A stretch of DNA of 63,063 nucleotides from Armatimonadota bacterium. Its GTDB lineage: Bacteria > Armatimonadota > Fimbriimonadia > Fimbriimonadales > Fimbriimonadaceae. Positions 33,991-41,823 of this stretch are shown here, in pieces. The position numbers and the translations under genes were made by a program. How positions within the stretch are numbered: the stretch's first letter is position 1; each line of letters begins with the position of its first letter. The notes under the pieces are model-generated. The model was not told the DNA's origin and ran no database searches. It worked only from the letters and a program-made list of their open reading frames with translations. Location: the NCBI GenBank assembly GCA_020161505.1, contig JAIUNY010000017.1, positions 1-63,063 of the forward strand, given 5' to 3'.

Positions 33991-34118
33991 AAGAAAAGCC
34001 GGGCGGCGAGAACTCCAGTATCGATTGATCAGGAGAGGACCTCAAAACTTTCTCGACGACCCGGCCCCCAAGAGAACAGTAGCCCTGGCGAGCAAGAACT
34101 CAGCCAGGGCCTTCTTTT
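33991..34118 (+). ncRNA. Candidate structured small RNA ending in a terminator
   Basis: This 272-nt gap has no ORF but a nested long hairpin. GCCGGG (33998-34003) pairs with CCCGGC (34060-34065), CGAGAA (34007-34012) with TTCTCG (34050-34055), and CTCC (34013-34016) with GGAG (34032-34035). A rho-independent terminator at 34082-34118 follows. The 5' end is inferred, and TTGGTT/TACCAT at about 33950-33980 are weak promoter candidates. It could instead be the long 3' untranslated region of the GH78 gene. No known class (6S, SRP RNA, tmRNA) was recognised. Confidence 0.45.
34082..34118 (+). terminator. Intrinsic terminator
   Basis: GCCCTGGC (34082-34089) and GCCAGGGC (34103-34110) form an 8-bp stem with a 13-nt loop, followed by CTTCTTTT. 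It lies 210 nt after the GH78 stop, so it closes either that operon or the small RNA candidate before it. Confidence 0.8.
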
Positions 34119-34140
34119 AGCCAGAAATCCGGTATTCCGG

Positions 34141-34371
34141 TCAGGCCGGTTGCATACGGCTCACGACCACATACATCTTCGGGCCCAACACGGGAGCCTT
34201 TCGGATGAAGAAGGCGGCCACTTCCGGATTCTTGAGGGCATAGTGGATGTCCGCGTCATCCAGGATCAGTTCGCCCAAGCCCGGGAGCTCGACCACGCCA
34301 TTCACACGCGGCTTGCCCAAATCTGCCCAGGTGTACAGATACTTGTCGCCGACCACCGGTTCAATCGCCAT
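34141..34371 (-). CDS. Small hypothetical protein
   Basis: A 76-residue protein, family not recognised. It is mostly beta-like (EPVVGDKYLYTWADLGKPRVNGVVELPGLGELILDDADIHYAL) and ends with GPKMYVVVSRMQPA, without membrane segments. The ATG at 34371 is preferred: TATCCT is 7 nt upstream, in line with other leaderless-type starts here, and the frame upstream of it looks non-coding. Confidence 0.55.
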   Translation of the reverse strand: MAIEPVVGDKYLYTWADLGKPRVNGVVELPGLGELILDDADIHYALKNPEVAAFFIRKAPVLGPKMYVVVSRMQPA

Positions 34372-34408
34372 GTTTTTCAGGATACCTCTGAGGGTTGCCG
34401 GGATGAGA

Positions 34409-34759
34409 CTAGCGCTCGGTGGCGGTGAGTCCAATCACCAGTGGCATGAACATCGTGAAGCACGGGATGATCATGAGCCAGCCATAGAGCGACTTTGATC
34501 CAACCTCTTCAGCGAACTTGGCGTGTGCGTAGGCCATGAATACCCAACCCACGATGGGCACGAAGAGCAAGAGCCACAGCCACGGGCTGAACTTTCCAAC
34601 CTTCGCGATCAAGAGCAGGTTGAGAAGGGGTACGAAAGCGAACCAACTGAACTCCTCCTTCCGCTTACTTGCCGCCAGGTAAAGACCAAGGCTCACCAAG
34701 ATATAGAAAAGAAGCGATCCGCCGAAGTTGACTACGGGGTTAGTCGCGATATTGTCCAT
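34409..34759 (-). CDS. Small integral membrane protein (DUF5684-like)
   Basis: A 116-residue protein with four hydrophobic helices: LLFYILVSLGLYLAA, a WFAFVPLLNLLLIAKVG segment, PWLWLLLFVPIVGWVFMAY, and LYGWLMIIPCFTMFMPLVIG. The FAFVPLLNLL...PWLWLLLFVPIVGW pattern is that of DUF5684 small membrane proteins. Function unknown. TATTAT sits 6 nt before the ATG. Confidence 0.7.
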   Translation of the reverse strand: MDNIATNPVVNFGGSLLFYILVSLGLYLAASKRKEEFSWFAFVPLLNLLLIAKVGKFSPWLWLLLFVPIVGWVFMAYAHAKFAEEVGSKSLYGWLMIIPCFTMFMPLVIGLTATER

Positions 34760-34799
34760 CACCCTATAATACTGATGACAGAGCCGAAAGGTGGCAAGA

Positions 34800-36137
34800 T
34801 TACGAGCTGGTCTGGTAGGCCGAGCCGCTTACGACATACTCCGGGTCGCACTCGTCACAGAAGTCGATCTCGAACGTCGAGCCATCCCCGAGCCGACTGC
34901 GGATCGCGAGCTTGGCACCATGCGCCGCCGCGAGTTCCACCACGACCTTGGAGCCAAGTCCGCTGCCGCTGGCTTGTTCCCAGCTCGATTTCGCCGTGCC
35001 GCTGAGGAGCTGGCGCACGGTTGCCGGAGACATTCCCGGGCCGTCATCGGTCACCTGAAGCACGTGGTGGCCCGCCGCGTGGCGGTACCGCACGAGCACC
35101 TTTCCGTAAAAAACGTCATCCTTCCCGCGATTCTCGATGATCCACTCGGCAGGAATGGTTTCCCGAACCGCCTTGATCGCATTGCCGACCAGATTCTCCA
35201 CGATGCGAATGATGTAGAGATCGTCGAAGGCGAACTCGGGTGCATCGCGCTGGAGATCGTAGTCGATGCGGACGTAGTGCTGCTTCGCCATCGGCTCCAG
35301 ATACTGGGAGGCTTCGAGAACGGTGCTGGCAAAGTCGCGCACGCGCTTGATCGGCACGAGCGGCTTACCGGCAGCAAGATCATTGACGAGCTTGGCGTAG
35401 CGGTAAACGCGCTCCGAATACGGAGCGAAGACGTCTTGGTAAGTGCCTTCCAGCATGTCCAGGTAGAAGCGAGCTTCGCCATCTACCGTGCCTTTTTCCA
35501 GAGACTGCCGGAGTCCGGCAAGGCTTCGCTCGAAGTCGGGCAGGAAGGTGACGAGCACGCCCGCCTTATTGGCAAGGTCGTGCGCCGCCCGGCCCATACC
35601 TTCGAGGGCAGCGACTCGGGTGCTGCGCTCCAGCAAGCGGCTGTTGAGAATCGCCAGCGTGGCAACGTCGCTGATTGATTCCAGCACCGAGATATCGGTG
35701 GAATCGAACGGGCCATCCTTCTTGTTAACCAGCTGCACGATGCCAATCGGGCGCATGCCTTCGATCTGCAAAGGCGTGGTGAGCATCGACTGAACAGTGA
35801 GACCAGTGCGGCGAACAATCGCGCGCCGCTGAGGGTCGCCCGAGTCGCCAAATTCGCTGATGAGGGATCGACCGGTCTGGAAGACCTCGCCGGCGACACC
35901 GTAGTCGTCGGGGATATCGAGGCGTTCAAGTTTGCGCTCGATCTCTTCCGGGAGAACGTGGAGGAATTTCAGGGTCTTGGAGCCTGGTTCGTGAAGATAA
36001 ATCGAACCACCGACTGCGCCGACCGTCTCGACACAGATCGACAGAACCTCGCGCAGAACCACGTTGGTTTCTGCCGTCGAAGCGAGTTTTTGCGCCGCAA
36101 GGTGTACTGCGTCTAAGAGTCGTCGATCTTCAGTCAT
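34800..36137 (-). CDS. GAF-domain sensor histidine kinase
   Basis: A 445-residue cytosolic two-component kinase. The N-terminal GAF domain (about 25-170: GAVGGSIYLHEPGSKTLKFLHV, DYGVAGEVFQTGRSLI, MLTTPLQIEGMRPIGIVQLVNK) is followed by an H-box, GRAAHDLANKAGVL, with the phospho-accepting His. The ATPase domain has the N-box NLVGNAIKAV, G1 DDGPGM and G2 GSGLGSKVVVELA. No transmembrane helix, so it senses an internal signal. No response regulator is adjacent. Confidence 0.87.
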   Translation of the reverse strand: MTEDRRLLDAVHLAAQKLASTAETNVVLREVLSICVETVGAVGGSIYLHEPGSKTLKFLHVLPEEIERKLERLDIPDDYGVAGEVFQTGRSLISEFGDSGDPQRRAIVRRTGLTVQSMLTTPLQIEGMRPIGIVQLVNKKDGPFDSTDISVLESISDVATLAILNSRLLERSTRVAALEGMGRAAHDLANKAGVLVTFLPDFERSLAGLRQSLEKGTVDGEARFYLDMLEGTYQDVFAPYSERVYRYAKLVNDLAAGKPLVPIKRVRDFASTVLEASQYLEPMAKQHYVRIDYDLQRDAPEFAFDDLYIIRIVENLVGNAIKAVRETIPAEWIIENRGKDDVFYGKVLVRYRHAAGHHVLQVTDDGPGMSPATVRQLLSGTAKSSWEQASGSGLGSKVVVELAAAHGAKLAIRSRLGDGSTFEIDFCDECDPEYVVSGSAYQTSS

Positions 36138-36297
36138 GCTACTCGGGTGACCTGCTCACCCGCCGTTGGGGACTTTAGTCCCTCTTTTCAACGCTTATTG
36201 TATCCGCAGAGTTTCCGCTTCTGCACAAAAAATTGCTGATGAATAATATTTGTGTTGCTTTTTCCGCAAATCCTGCCGTGAATGCCTGAAAATTCTC

Positions 36298-37098
36298 TCA
36301 GGCTTCCGAGGATCGACCAGCGCGGCGCAGAACCACGGCCAAGGCGATGCCCCCGATCACGGCGATCACCAGACTCGCGACTTGCCCGTTGGTGAGCGGC
36401 CCGACATAGGTCGTCGCGTGCCGGAAGTGCTCGGTAATCACCCGTAACAAGCCGTACACAAGTACAAAAGCCGCCGCGAGTGCCCCTCGGTTTTGACCCC
36501 ACTTCGTGCGCCCCGCCCACACCAAGACGCCCGCCAAGGCGAAGTGCGAGAGCATTTCGTAAAGCTCGCTTGGATGGCGAAGTTGCCGGTCGCCCGACTG
36601 GGGATAAATCACGCCCCAGCTTGCGTTCGTCGGGACACCCCAGAGCTCGCCATTGATAAAGTTCGCAATCCTACCAATCCCCAGCCCGAGAGCCGCTGGA
36701 AGCGTCGCCACATCTCCCAAATCGGCGAACTTCACCGGCCTTTTCCGCGAGAAAATCACGAGGGCGAGGATCACTCCGGCGAGTCCGCCGAAAAACGCCA
36801 TCCCCCCCTGATTGAGCCGGAAGAAGAACATCGGATCCTTCATCCAGGTATCGAGGTGTTGGAGGCAGTAGCCGAGTCGCCCGCCCAGAACCACACCGCC
36901 GATGATCAGGGTGATCAGGAAATCGAGATCCTTCTCCTCCATCCCGGTGAGCTTGCCGCGCCGGATTCCATTGCGCATGGCCAGGTAGCCCATGACAAAT
37001 CCGATCACGTACGCCAATCCGTACCAGCGGATGCCGACTTCCTGGCCGAACAACTCGGTTCGGAAGAGGAACGGCGATAACTCGTTGACAAACACCAT
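36298..37098 (-). CDS. lgt: Prolipoprotein diacylglyceryl transferase
   Basis: A 266-residue, seven-helix inner-membrane enzyme that moves diacylglycerol from phosphatidylglycerol to the lipobox Cys of prolipoproteins. It has RWYGLAYVIGFVMGY, GGRLGYCL, the gate region MAFFGGLAGV, and the Lgt signature GIGRIANFINGELWG with its catalytic Arg and Asn. The ATG at 37098 matches the family's length; the upstream frame to 37221 lacks similarity. Consistent with several predicted lipoproteins in the window. Confidence 0.94.
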   Translation of the reverse strand: MVFVNELSPFLFRTELFGQEVGIRWYGLAYVIGFVMGYLAMRNGIRRGKLTGMEEKDLDFLITLIIGGVVLGGRLGYCLQHLDTWMKDPMFFFRLNQGGMAFFGGLAGVILALVIFSRKRPVKFADLGDVATLPAALGLGIGRIANFINGELWGVPTNASWGVIYPQSGDRQLRHPSELYEMLSHFALAGVLVWAGRTKWGQNRGALAAAFVLVYGLLRVITEHFRHATTYVGPLTNGQVASLVIAVIGGIALAVVLRRAGRSSEA

Positions 37099-37162
37099 GC
37101 GAAGCCCCGGCAGTTTACTGGAAGAACACCCGATGCCCCCGCCGCACTCCCGAGTCCGCCAG

Positions 37163-37168
37163 TAGAAT
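37163..37168 (+). promoter_or_regulatory. -10 element (TAGAAT) set for a leaderless hsp20 transcript
   Basis: TAGAAT, six nt (AGAGTC), then the ATG of hsp20 at 37175; no ribosome-binding site. The 12-base context closely resembles that of the BON-like gene (TAGAATAGAG in both). Confidence 0.45.
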
Positions 37169-37174
37169 AGAGTC

Positions 37175-37624
37175 ATGCCCAAGCGACATGGCGAGGAGTG
37201 GTTCCTCACAATTTCTCCCATCGTGGCCTCGATGGAAGTAGGAGTGCCCCAAGTCGCCCGTCAGCGCGGCTGGATGCCGCGCATTGACCTTCTGGAATCC
37301 GAGTCTGAGGTGTTGATCCGTGCCGAGCTCGCCGGAGTTGACCCGCAATCTGTGGTCATCAATCTTCACGAGGCGCGCGGGGTGGTTGTGCTCCGAGGCG
37401 AGCGCACCGATGATCTCGCCCAACGCGATCCAACCTATCGCCCCCATTTGCTGGAGATCGAAGAGGGCCCGTTTTTGCGAGAAATTGTCCTGCCCGAGGC
37501 CGAGTTCGATTTCAAGGGCATCCAGGCCCACGCCAAGTGCGGAGTTCTCAGCATCCACGTCCCGAAACGGTCACGCACCACTACCGTCGTGGTCGTAGAA
37601 TCAATTACCCGGCGCAAGCCCTGA
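37175..37624 (+). CDS. Hsp20/alpha-crystallin family small heat-shock protein
   Basis: A 149-residue holdase chaperone. The alpha-crystallin domain spans about 33-135: PRIDLLESESEVLIRAELAGVDP, GVVVLRGERTDD, FLREIVLPEAEFDFKGIQAHAKCGVLSIHVPK, with the A-x-x-x-x-G-V-L motif. It oligomerises and binds unfolding proteins. lon follows within 8 nt, making a heat-stress protease/chaperone pair. Confidence 0.9.
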   Translation: MPKRHGEEWFLTISPIVASMEVGVPQVARQRGWMPRIDLLESESEVLIRAELAGVDPQSVVINLHEARGVVVLRGERTDDLAQRDPTYRPHLLEIEEGPFLREIVLPEAEFDFKGIQAHAKCGVLSIHVPKRSRTTTVVVVESITRRKP

Positions 37625-37632
37625 GAGCACCC

Positions 37633-40134
37633 ATGACGCCGAACCCTTTCTTTTTTATGTCCGATCACGAGATTTCGATCCAAGAAGAGCCCGACCTGGT
37701 GGATGAGTTCCTCCATGCCATCGCCACGGATGACACCAACCCCGAGGAGAATCCTCAGATTCCCGATGAGCTGAATCTGCTGCCGCTTCGCGACAGCGTC
37801 ATCTTCCCCATGCTCATCGCCCCGCTGACGGTGAGTCGGCCGAACTCAATTAAGTTGATTGATGATTCTGTGGTGGGATCTCAGCGCGTGATCGGAGTCG
37901 TAGCCCAGCGCGACGCCCAGACGGACGATCCGGATTTCGATGGCGTCTATGCGGTCGGTTGCGCGGTGGTGATCCGCACGTTGATGAAAGGCACCGATGT
38001 CGTGCGTCTCATCGTCCAGGGCACTCATCGGATCGCGATCACCGAGCCGATCCAGTCGAAGCCCTATCTGCGCGCGAAGATTCAGGTGCTGCCGGAACCG
38101 GCCGTGTGTGAGGAGGAAGCCGAGGAAGTCGAGGCCCTTCGCCGATCCGTGGCCGCGTTGTTTGAGCAAGCAGTTCGTCTGACCCCACAGCTCCCTGATG
38201 ATCTTGCGACGCTCACGCAGTCGATCACCGAGCCGAATGTGATGGCAGATCTGATCACCGCGCACCTTCTGTTCTCCGCCGCCGACAAGCAAAAGATTCT
38301 CGAGACTCTCTCGGTGAAGGAGCGATTGCGCGGACTGCTCGATCTGCTCGGGCGCGAAGTTCGGGTGCTGGAACTCACGAACAAGGTTCACAGCGAGGTT
38401 ACGGCGGAACTCAGCCGGAACCAACGCGAGTTTTATCTGCGCGAGCAGCTCAAGACGATTCAGCGTGAGCTCGGCGAAGTCGATGACGCGACGCTTGAGA
38501 TGGACGAGCTGATCGAAAAGCTCGACAACGCCAGTCTGCCCGACGAAGCCTACAAGGCGGCGTACCGAGAGGTCGAGCGCCTGGGGCGGATCAGTCCGGG
38601 ATCGCCCGAGTACACGGTCAGCCGAACCTATGTCGAGACGATGGCGGCTCTTCCGTGGGCCTTGTTCACCGAGGACAATCTCGATCTCAGCCACGCCCGG
38701 TCGGTGCTTGATTCCCAGCACTCGGGGCTCGATAAGATCAAGGATCGAATTATCGAGTTTCTCGCCGTGCGCAAGGTGAAAACGGATGGCCCGGTTCGTC
38801 AGCCGATTCTCTGTTTCTACGGCCCTCCTGGAGTGGGTAAGACCTCGCTTGGCCAGTCGATTGCCGATGCGATGGGGCGGAAGCTTGTGCGCCTGAGTCT
38901 CGGCGGTGTGCGCGACGAGGCGGAGATCCGAGGTCACCGACGCACCTATATTGGTTCTCTCCCGGGGCAAATCATCCGCAGTCTGCAACGGTGCGAGACG
39001 AACAATCCGGTCTTCGTTCTGGACGAAATAGATAAGCTGGGGAACGATTTTCGGGGCGATCCGGCATCGGCGATGCTGGAGGTGCTCGATCCTCAGCAGA
39101 ACAACGCCTTCCGGGATCACTACCTGGACGTGCCGTTCGACCTCAGCAACGTCTTTTTCATCACGACGGCGAACCGGCTCGACACGATTCCGCCGGCTCT
39201 GCGTGACCGGATGGAGATCATCGAACTCGGCGGCTACACGGAGGAAGAAAAGCTTGCGATTGCCAAGCAGCATCTGGTTCCCCGGCAGATCACCGAGCAT
39301 GGCCTCAAACCCGCCAAGCTGGAGTTCAAGGACGACTCTCTCGTCTCCCTGATCCGCCATTACACACGCGAGGCGGGGGTTCGGAATTTGGAGCGCGAGA
39401 TTGGGTCGGTCGTGCGCAAGGCCACGCTGCAATTCGCCGAAGGCCGAACCGCCAAGCTGACGGTGACGAAGAAGTTTGTACAGGAATCCCTGGGCGCTCC
39501 CCGATTCACGAGCGATCTCGTCGCCGAGCGTAAGATGGAGCCGGGAATCTCGGTGGGATTGGCTTGGACTCCGGTGGGGGGAGATATCCTCTTCATCGAA
39601 TCGAGTAAGTATCCTGGCAAGGGTCTGACGGTGACGGGACAACTCGGCGATGTGATGAAAGAGTCTGTCACCGCCGCGCTCAGTTACATCCGCGCTCATG
39701 CGAAGGAACTCAAGATCGACGCCAAGGAGTTCGAGGAGTCCGCGATCCACGTCCATGTTCCAGCAGGTGCGGTTCCCAAGGATGGCCCGAGCGCGGGGAT
39801 CACGATGCTCACCGCTTTGGTCTCCCTGTTCACCGGGCGACTGGTGAAGGAACGGCTTGCCATGACCGGTGAGATGACTCTCACAGGTCACGTTCTGCCG
39901 ATTGGTGGAGTGAAGGAGAAAGTTCTTGCTGCGTATCGGGCCGGGGTTCGGATCATCTTGCTCCCCAGCGACAACAAGAAGGACTATCTGGAGGAAGTTC
40001 CGGAGGACATCCGGGCTCAGCTTGAGGTTCATTTTGTCGATGGGGCGAAGCAGGTTCTGAGGCTCGCCCTGGTGGAGCCAGAGGCGACGGGCGGCAAGGG
40101 CTCGGCGGCGAAAGCCAAGGCAGCGGGCAGGTAG
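37633..40134 (+). CDS. lon: ATP-dependent protease Lon
   Basis: An 833-residue Lon. The N-terminal LON domain (LNLLPLRDSVIFPMLIAPLTV) and coiled-coil are followed by AAA+ Walker A YGPPGVGKTSLGQSIA, Walker B VFVLDEIDKL, and a Ser-Lys protease domain: PKDGPSAGITM (catalytic Ser) and VLPIGGVKEKVLAA (catalytic Lys). The ATG at 37633 is chosen over 37657. It degrades damaged and regulatory proteins. It is probably co-transcribed with hsp20, and surE starts 13 nt later. Confidence 0.95.
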   Translation: MTPNPFFFMSDHEISIQEEPDLVDEFLHAIATDDTNPEENPQIPDELNLLPLRDSVIFPMLIAPLTVSRPNSIKLIDDSVVGSQRVIGVVAQRDAQTDDPDFDGVYAVGCAVVIRTLMKGTDVVRLIVQGTHRIAITEPIQSKPYLRAKIQVLPEPAVCEEEAEEVEALRRSVAALFEQAVRLTPQLPDDLATLTQSITEPNVMADLITAHLLFSAADKQKILETLSVKERLRGLLDLLGREVRVLELTNKVHSEVTAELSRNQREFYLREQLKTIQRELGEVDDATLEMDELIEKLDNASLPDEAYKAAYREVERLGRISPGSPEYTVSRTYVETMAALPWALFTEDNLDLSHARSVLDSQHSGLDKIKDRIIEFLAVRKVKTDGPVRQPILCFYGPPGVGKTSLGQSIADAMGRKLVRLSLGGVRDEAEIRGHRRTYIGSLPGQIIRSLQRCETNNPVFVLDEIDKLGNDFRGDPASAMLEVLDPQQNNAFRDHYLDVPFDLSNVFFITTANRLDTIPPALRDRMEIIELGGYTEEEKLAIAKQHLVPRQITEHGLKPAKLEFKDDSLVSLIRHYTREAGVRNLEREIGSVVRKATLQFAEGRTAKLTVTKKFVQESLGAPRFTSDLVAERKMEPGISVGLAWTPVGGDILFIESSKYPGKGLTVTGQLGDVMKESVTAALSYIRAHAKELKIDAKEFEESAIHVHVPAGAVPKDGPSAGITMLTALVSLFTGRLVKERLAMTGEMTLTGHVLPIGGVKEKVLAAYRAGVRIILLPSDNKKDYLEEVPEDIRAQLEVHFVDGAKQVLRLALVEPEATGGKGSAAKAKAAGR

Positions 40135-40147
40135 GATCAAGGCTCCG

Positions 40148-40924
40148 ATGAAGATCCTGATCACCAACGACGATGGCGTTCACGCTGAAGGGATTCGCGT
40201 GCTCGCCCGAGTCGCGCGGGAGTTTGGTGAGGTCAAAATCTTCGCTCCGGATCGCGAGCGCAGCGCATGCGGGCACTCGATGACGATGCGCGATCCCCTG
40301 CGTGTAACGGAGCACGAAATCGACGGGATCGAGGCGTACGCGGTGAACGGGGTTCCGGTGGACTGCGTGAATGTCGGCCTGACGATTGGCTATCCCGAAG
40401 ACTGCGATCTCGTGCTGAGCGGGATCAACAACGGGCCGAATCTGGGCTACGATGTCACCTATTCCGGCACCGTCGCGGGGGCGATTGAAGCGTGCATCAA
40501 CGGGATTCGCGGGATCAGTTTCTCGATGGCTTACTTCGCCGATGGCGCGCCGTATCACTTTGAAACCGGCGAGCAATGGATTCGCGAGAATCTGCAAGGG
40601 TTGATTGAGGCGCCGCTCGCGGAACGGACTTTTTTGAATGTGAACATCCCCGCGATTGCCTATCCGGAATTGCAGGGTCATAAGGTCGTCGGCATGGGCC
40701 AGCGTGTCTATGAGGATCGTGTGGAGGCTCGCCAGGATCCCTGGGGGCGGACGTACTACTGGCAAGGGGGCGTTGTGGTGATGCGATCCGATATGCCCGA
40801 CACCGATGTTTGGGCCTGCACGAACGGATTCGTCAGCGTCACACCGGTGAGCATCGACTGGACAGCGCACGAGCAAAAATTGGCGATTGAAGAGTCGCTG
40901 AATCGGGCAGCAGCGCGGCGGTAG
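40148..40924 (+). CDS. surE: 5'/3'-nucleotidase SurE
   Basis: A 258-residue metal-dependent nucleotidase. MKILITNDDGVHAEGIRVLA carries the paired metal-binding Asp residues; PDRERSACGHSMTM, LVLSGINNGPNLG (metal Asn) and YSGTVAGAIEA complete the active site. SurE dephosphorylates nucleoside monophosphates and short polyphosphates and is linked to stress survival. TAGGAT overlaps the lon stop 10 nt before its ATG. Confidence 0.95.
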   Translation: MKILITNDDGVHAEGIRVLARVAREFGEVKIFAPDRERSACGHSMTMRDPLRVTEHEIDGIEAYAVNGVPVDCVNVGLTIGYPEDCDLVLSGINNGPNLGYDVTYSGTVAGAIEACINGIRGISFSMAYFADGAPYHFETGEQWIRENLQGLIEAPLAERTFLNVNIPAIAYPELQGHKVVGMGQRVYEDRVEARQDPWGRTYYWQGGVVVMRSDMPDTDVWACTNGFVSVTPVSIDWTAHEQKLAIEESLNRAAARR

Positions 40925-40938
40925 CTTGGCTCCGTTGT

Positions 40939-40960
40939 CCCGACCCTGAAGAGATCGGGA
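40939..40960. repeat. Dispersed palindromic repeat, type II (single copy)
   Basis: CCCGACCCTGAAGAGATCGGGA is a near-palindrome matching the type II units at 43492-43515, 58329-58349 and 58457-58479 (consensus CCCGATCCYGAAGGGATCGGG). It lies 15 nt after the surE stop and may act as a terminator-like hairpin. A shorter degenerate copy may be at 41779-41798. Confidence 0.55.
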
Positions 40961-40987
40961 TAGTCCGATATCGGGGGTTGTCCGGCT

Positions 40988-41701
40988 TCAGGGCTTCAGG
41001 GGATTGAACAATCCCGCGCCCATCATCAGCGGTTTGATTTCCACCCGGAAGTGACCTCGTTTCAGCAAGGGATCCTCGGCGAGCAGGGCTTCGACCTTGG
41101 CCTTATCATCGGTGGGGAAAATCGAGAGGCCGCGCCATTCCCCGGTGGGATCACCAACCGGGCCGTGGATGCAGGCGGAGCCATCGCGCATCTGGGAGAG
41201 ATTCCGGGTCACATGGGCCACGTTCGCTTTGCTCAATTCCTCCGACACATCCGCCGTCCAATTCGGCCCTTTCAGCCAGCGAACAAGGGAGTAGTTGTGC
41301 ATCTTGAACTCCTCCGACTGTGGCCAAGCGAAGAGCCCCTTGGGCATCATCCACGAATTCACCGTGATCTTCAGGAGCCCCTCCTTGACGAACGGATCCT
41401 GCTCAAATTCGGCGGGAATCTTGTCGAGGGGCATCTGCAGAATCACGATTCCCCGAAACTCGCCGCGCTCCGCAAACGGGCCAGCGGCGGGCGCTTTCTT
41501 CTCGCTAAAGAGCCGCCCCAGATTGCCGATATGGGCCTTCTGCATTTCCTGGAGTTCATCCTGCGAATACTCCCGCTTCCGCTCACCGGCATGGAAAACC
41601 AGGATGGCATTCTGCTCCATCGGAGGCAGTTTGAAGCTCGTTTCGTCGGGAATGGACATGGTGCTCAGGGTGCAAGCAGTCAGAAGTGCCGCGCTCAGCA
41701 T
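40988..41701 (-). CDS. Lipoprotein with two YCII-like domains
   Basis: A 237-residue exported protein. The signal sequence ends in a lipobox-like LLTACTL, so it is a likely lipoprotein. Two YCII ferredoxin-like domains follow: one with ILVFHAGERK, KAHIGNL and DPFVKEG, a second with YSLVRWLKG, AHVTRNL and DPLLKRG. The His and Asp that make the YCII dyad are kept in both. YCII domains are mostly cytosolic and of unclear function, so an exported duplicate is unusual. A perfect TATAAT sits 7 nt before the ATG. Confidence 0.68.
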   Translation of the reverse strand: MLSAALLTACTLSTMSIPDETSFKLPPMEQNAILVFHAGERKREYSQDELQEMQKAHIGNLGRLFSEKKAPAAGPFAERGEFRGIVILQMPLDKIPAEFEQDPFVKEGLLKITVNSWMMPKGLFAWPQSEEFKMHNYSLVRWLKGPNWTADVSEELSKANVAHVTRNLSQMRDGSACIHGPVGDPTGEWRGLSIFPTDDKAKVEALLAEDPLLKRGHFRVEIKPLMMGAGLFNPLKP

Positions 41702-41708
41702 AAAGTTG

Positions 41709-41714
41709 ATTATA
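41709..41714 (-). promoter_or_regulatory. -10 element (TATAAT) set for a leaderless transcript
   Basis: A perfect TATAAT on the minus strand ends 7 nt before the ATG of the YCII doublet gene at 41701. No ribosome-binding site fits in this space, so leaderless translation is inferred. Confidence 0.5.
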
Positions 41715-41808
41715 GAGTTTCCTGCGCAATCGGTTCCCCGTTTTTGCCACGGAACTGGATTTGGCCCCGCCGCGCCCAGACCCTGAAAGGGATCACCAGG
41801 CAGCGGCG

Positions 41809-41814
41809 TAGAAT
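41809..41814 (+). promoter_or_regulatory. -10 element (TAGAAT) before the Mpa-like ATPase
   Basis: TAGAAT ends 9 nt before the ATG at 41824, predicting a leader of 0-3 nt. No Shine-Dalgarno sequence is present. Confidence 0.4.
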
Positions 41815-41823
41815 CTTGTATCC

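Noticed and set aside
36169-36188. Hairpin GGGAC-TTTA-GTCCC followed by TCTTTT as a terminator
   Set aside because: The T-run is on the plus strand, but both neighbouring genes (histidine kinase and lgt) are on the minus strand. On the minus strand no T-run follows. It is too weak and misplaced to annotate as a terminator.
17834-37624. CIRCE (HrcA) operator near dnaJ or hsp20
   Set aside because: No TTAGCACTC-N9-GAGTGCTAA or close variant was seen before either gene. Heat control here must use another route.
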